A stretch of DNA of 7,782 nt from Caldifarciminota bacterium. Its GTDB lineage: Bacteria; Hydrothermota; Hydrothermia; S141-80. Of the stretch, positions 6,406 to 7,782 are shown piece by piece. A program made the translations under genes and the position numbers. Where the stretch lies: NCBI GenBank assembly GCA_015490255.1, contig WFYF01000124.1:1-7782 (forward strand), given 5' to 3'. Each line of letters starts with the position of its first letter. Within the stretch, counting starts at the first letter, position 1. Under the pieces are notes generated by a model, which did no database searches, had not been told where the DNA came from, and worked only from the letters and a program-made list of their open reading frames with translations.

Positions 6406-7551
6406 TCATTGCACATCCCAGCGGTCGTAAAGGGCCCGCAGCTGGACCCGGGTGACAAAGAGATCCCGCCGGGTTTCGTCCAGGTTTTTCAGAATTTCAA
6501 AGCGCCTGCCATACACATCCAGCCATTCCAGATAACTGCGCTTCCCCGCCGTGAAGGCCTCCTCCACCGAGGCAAGGAGCGTCTCCACCTCCCGAAGGGC
6601 CTCTTCCAGCCGGGCTTTCCGGATAGCAAGCGCCCGGATACGGGCGGTGAGGCTTTCCACCAGCGACCGGGTGGTCAGATCCGCCTCTCTCTGATTTGCC
6701 CGGGCAGCGGCGAGCATGGCCGACGTGGATCGGTAGAGAGAGAGCTGCTTGAAAGGGAACAGGAGGGGCACGGTGAGCATGGCCTGGGTCATGGTCATGC
6801 CCGTTCGTTCCATCTGCATCACCTGGACCTGGAAAGAGGGGAGGAAGTTCCACAGAGCCCGGCGGTTCTCCCGAAAGCGGAGGCTCACAAGCAGCCGGCC
6901 CTGCTCCTGGGGCAGACTCGGCGCCTCAGGTGGAGAAAAGCTGTCCTCCGGAATCCCCTCCACCGCCGGAAGGGTGTCCAGATCCAGCAGAGCCTGAAGG
7001 CGCGCCCGCGCTGCGTCTTCCATGGCCCGGGCCTTTTCCAGCTGGGCCTCCAGAAGGAGGCGCTCCACCTCAAAGCGGGTGGCCTCCATCAGGGGACGTC
7101 CGGTTTCATAGCGTCTTCCAGCGACCTCTGTGGCTTCTTCCAGCCGTCTCTGATAGTCCTGGATATACCGGATCAGTGCCCTGGCATAGGCAAGATCCGC
7201 ATAGGCCCGGGAGACCTCAAAGAGGACCCGGCTCCGGACCGAAGCCACCCGCCAGGATGCCAGATCCCGCCGGGCCTGGGCTGCGCGGTAGTTTTCCCAG
7301 AGAACCAGGGGGAAAGGGGTGCGCTGGGCCACCATCCACCCCAGCTCGCTCCAGGGAGCCTCCATGGGATCCCACGTATAGCCCACCATGGGATCGGGAG
7401 GCAGAAGGGCCGGAAGCACCCGGGACGCAGCCGCCCGTTCTTCCAGCCGGGCCTGTTCCAGCGTGGGATTGGCCGCCAGCGCCCGCTGGAGGGCTTCCGG
7501 ATAGGTCAGGGTTCCTCCACCCATCTGGGCAAGGAACATCCAGATCATCAT
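6406..7551 (-). CDS. TolC/CusC-like outer-membrane efflux channel (381 aa)
   Basis: This should form the outer-membrane and periplasmic channel of the pump. Two structural repeats of the OEP (TolC) family are visible. The first begins LTYPEALQRALAANPTLEQA (15-34) and runs through long helices to about residue 190 (PLVLWENYRAAQARRDLAS, then AGRRYETGRPL). The second runs from about 222 to 378 (AAARANQREADLTTRSL, then EAFTAGKRSYLEWLDVYGRR). At 381 residues it is shorter than CusC (about 457) and lacks a lipobox cysteine. The N-terminus is odd: only MMIWMFLAQ precedes the mature part, too short for a normal signal peptide. The ATG at 7551 has AGGAGG 7 nt upstream (7564-7559), so the start is well supported. 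Its TGA overlaps an ATG at 6409, and the adaptor starts 17 nt beyond the stop. CzcC-type is an alternative, but the CusA partner favours copper/silver. Confidence 0.9.
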   Translation of the reverse strand: MMIWMFLAQMGGGTLTYPEALQRALAANPTLEQARLEERAAASRVLPALLPPDPMVGYTWDPMEAPWSELGWMVAQRTPFPLVLWENYRAAQARRDLASWRVASVRSRVLFEVSRAYADLAYARALIRYIQDYQRRLEEATEVAGRRYETGRPLMEATRFEVERLLLEAQLEKARAMEDAARARLQALLDLDTLPAVEGIPEDSFSPPEAPSLPQEQGRLLVSLRFRENRRALWNFLPSFQVQVMQMERTGMTMTQAMLTVPLLFPFKQLSLYRSTSAMLAAARANQREADLTTRSLVESLTARIRALAIRKARLEEALREVETLLASVEEAFTAGKRSYLEWLDVYGRRFEILKNLDETRRDLFVTRVQLRALYDRWDVQ

Positions 7552-7613
7552 GACCGAACCTCCTGTCGTTCGTTGTCTGCCGGTCGGTGGTGCCGACCTG
7601 AAAAGGTGTTCAT
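7548..7613 (-). CDS. Possible leader peptide upstream of the efflux operon (21 aa)
   Basis: The ATG at 7613-7611 has AAGGAG 10 nt upstream (7629-7624). The frame reads MNTFSGRHHRPADNE and ends after 21 codons at TGA 7550-7548. That stop overlaps the start of the outer-membrane channel gene (ATGA), which suggests translational coupling. The peptide is hydrophilic with a His pair (H8, H9) and resembles no family I know. A regulatory leader is more likely than a functional protein. Its shortness makes a chance reading frame possible. Confidence 0.45.
   Translation of the reverse strand: MNTFSGRHHRPADNERQEVRS
7582..7598 (-). repeat. Small hairpin inside the leader ORF
   Basis: The minus strand reads GGTCGG-CACCA-CCGACC, a perfect 6-bp stem with a 5-nt loop. 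A downstream GGTTCGG (7560-7554), overlapping the channel gene's Shine-Dalgarno, could pair instead with the CCGACC arm with one bulged base. Mutually exclusive folds are therefore conceivable, though unproven. Confidence 0.45.
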
Positions 7614-7654
7614 GATAAGAAAACTCCTTGGTTTTCGGGTTCAGGGGATCATCA

Positions 7655-7668
7655 CCCCCGAACGGGGG
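7655..7668. promoter_or_regulatory. C/G-tract dyad at the efflux operon transcription start
   Basis: CCCCCG-AA-CGGGGG is a perfect 14-bp dyad, 9 bp inside the candidate -10 box and about where transcription would begin. GGGG (7644-7647) followed by ATCATCA and CCCC adds another C/G arm pair. No T-run follows, so it is not a terminator. Its composition resembles the putative operator at 2002-2032, suggesting one metal repressor for both units (inference). Confidence 0.5.
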
Positions 7669-7676
7669 ATCAGGAC

Positions 7677-7706
7677 TGTATAGAGAAAGTCAGCAGAGGA
7701 GGGCAA
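7677..7706 (-). promoter_or_regulatory. Candidate promoter of the efflux operon
   Basis: The minus strand has TTGCCC (7706-7701), an 18-nt spacer and TATACA (7682-7677). The match to consensus is only moderate. Its place, about 60 nt before the leader ATG and just upstream of the C/G dyad, supports it. I see no gene in the 169 bp between the leader and the right edge. Confidence 0.5.
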
Positions 7707-7742
7707 CGGTGCGGGCGCGCTGCCAGGCAAGGGGTGGGGCAC

Positions 7743-7767
7743 GGGTTTCTCCCCTGTCGGGGAACCC
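7743..7767. repeat. Imperfect hairpin near the right edge
   Basis: GGGTT and CCCC (7743-7754) pair with GGGG and AACCC (7759-7767) around a TGTC loop, leaving a three-base bulge on one side. There is no T-tract on either strand. It may belong to the end of an upstream gene outside the window or to the control region; no firm role can be given. Confidence 0.4.
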
Positions 7768-7782
7768 GGCGGAGATTAAAGG

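Noticed and set aside
6409..7683. A 424-codon plus-strand open frame opposite the channel gene
   Set aside because: Low-complexity His/Gly/Pro-rich translation with no family features; the minus strand carries a clear TolC-family gene and its control region.
7709..7782. A GTG with an upstream AGGAGG-like site on the plus strand, open to the right edge, as a possible divergent gene
   Set aside because: Only about 24 codons are visible, the translation is Arg/Gly-rich without features, it overlaps the candidate -35 box, and a hairpin lies within it. Sequence beyond the edge would decide.

Overview
GC-rich bacterial DNA with every supported gene on the minus strand, so it reads from the right edge to the left. 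It encodes a copper/silver (Cus-type) export apparatus followed by a second group of small periplasmic and membrane proteins that ends in two c-type cytochromes. The tripartite efflux pump implies an outer membrane, so a Gram-negative (diderm) host. The predicted signal peptides of the secreted proteins all end in Ala followed by Gln (LSA|Q, LSA|Q, LGA|Q, possibly FLA|Q). This resembles the 'Q-rule' described for Bacteroidota and relatives. However, the strong Shine-Dalgarno sequences and E. coli-like promoters are not typical of classical Bacteroidota, so the phylum is left open (a deep-branching FCB-type lineage is one guess).

Right region (7782 to 7552): no large gene. It holds a candidate promoter (7677-7706), a C/G-tract dyad just downstream (7655-7668), and a short leader ORF (7613-7548) with its own ribosome binding site. 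The leader stop overlaps the first efflux gene by ATGA. No regulator gene is in the window.

Efflux operon (7551 to 2047): a TolC/CusC-like outer-membrane channel, a CusB-like periplasmic adaptor and a CusA-like RND pump of 1052 residues. The pump keeps the three-methionine Cu(I)/Ag(I) site of E. coli CusA (here M572, M622, M671), so the substrate is most likely a monovalent metal. Together they should move Cu(I)/Ag(I) from the periplasm out of the cell.

Second unit (2032 to 1): a near-consensus promoter (TTGACA, 17 bp, TATACT) lies in the 97 bp after the pump gene and carries symmetric ACCCC/GGGGT arms that look like a repressor site. It drives a very methionine-rich periplasmic ZraP/CpxP-like protein. 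A 28-bp perfect palindrome follows. Next come a small SHOCT-domain membrane protein and two paralogous class I cytochromes c, joined by GTGA and ATGA overlaps; the last runs off the left edge. The arrangement suggests that periplasmic copper capture and export are co-regulated with, or physically linked to, a small electron-transfer module. The role of the cytochromes is inference.
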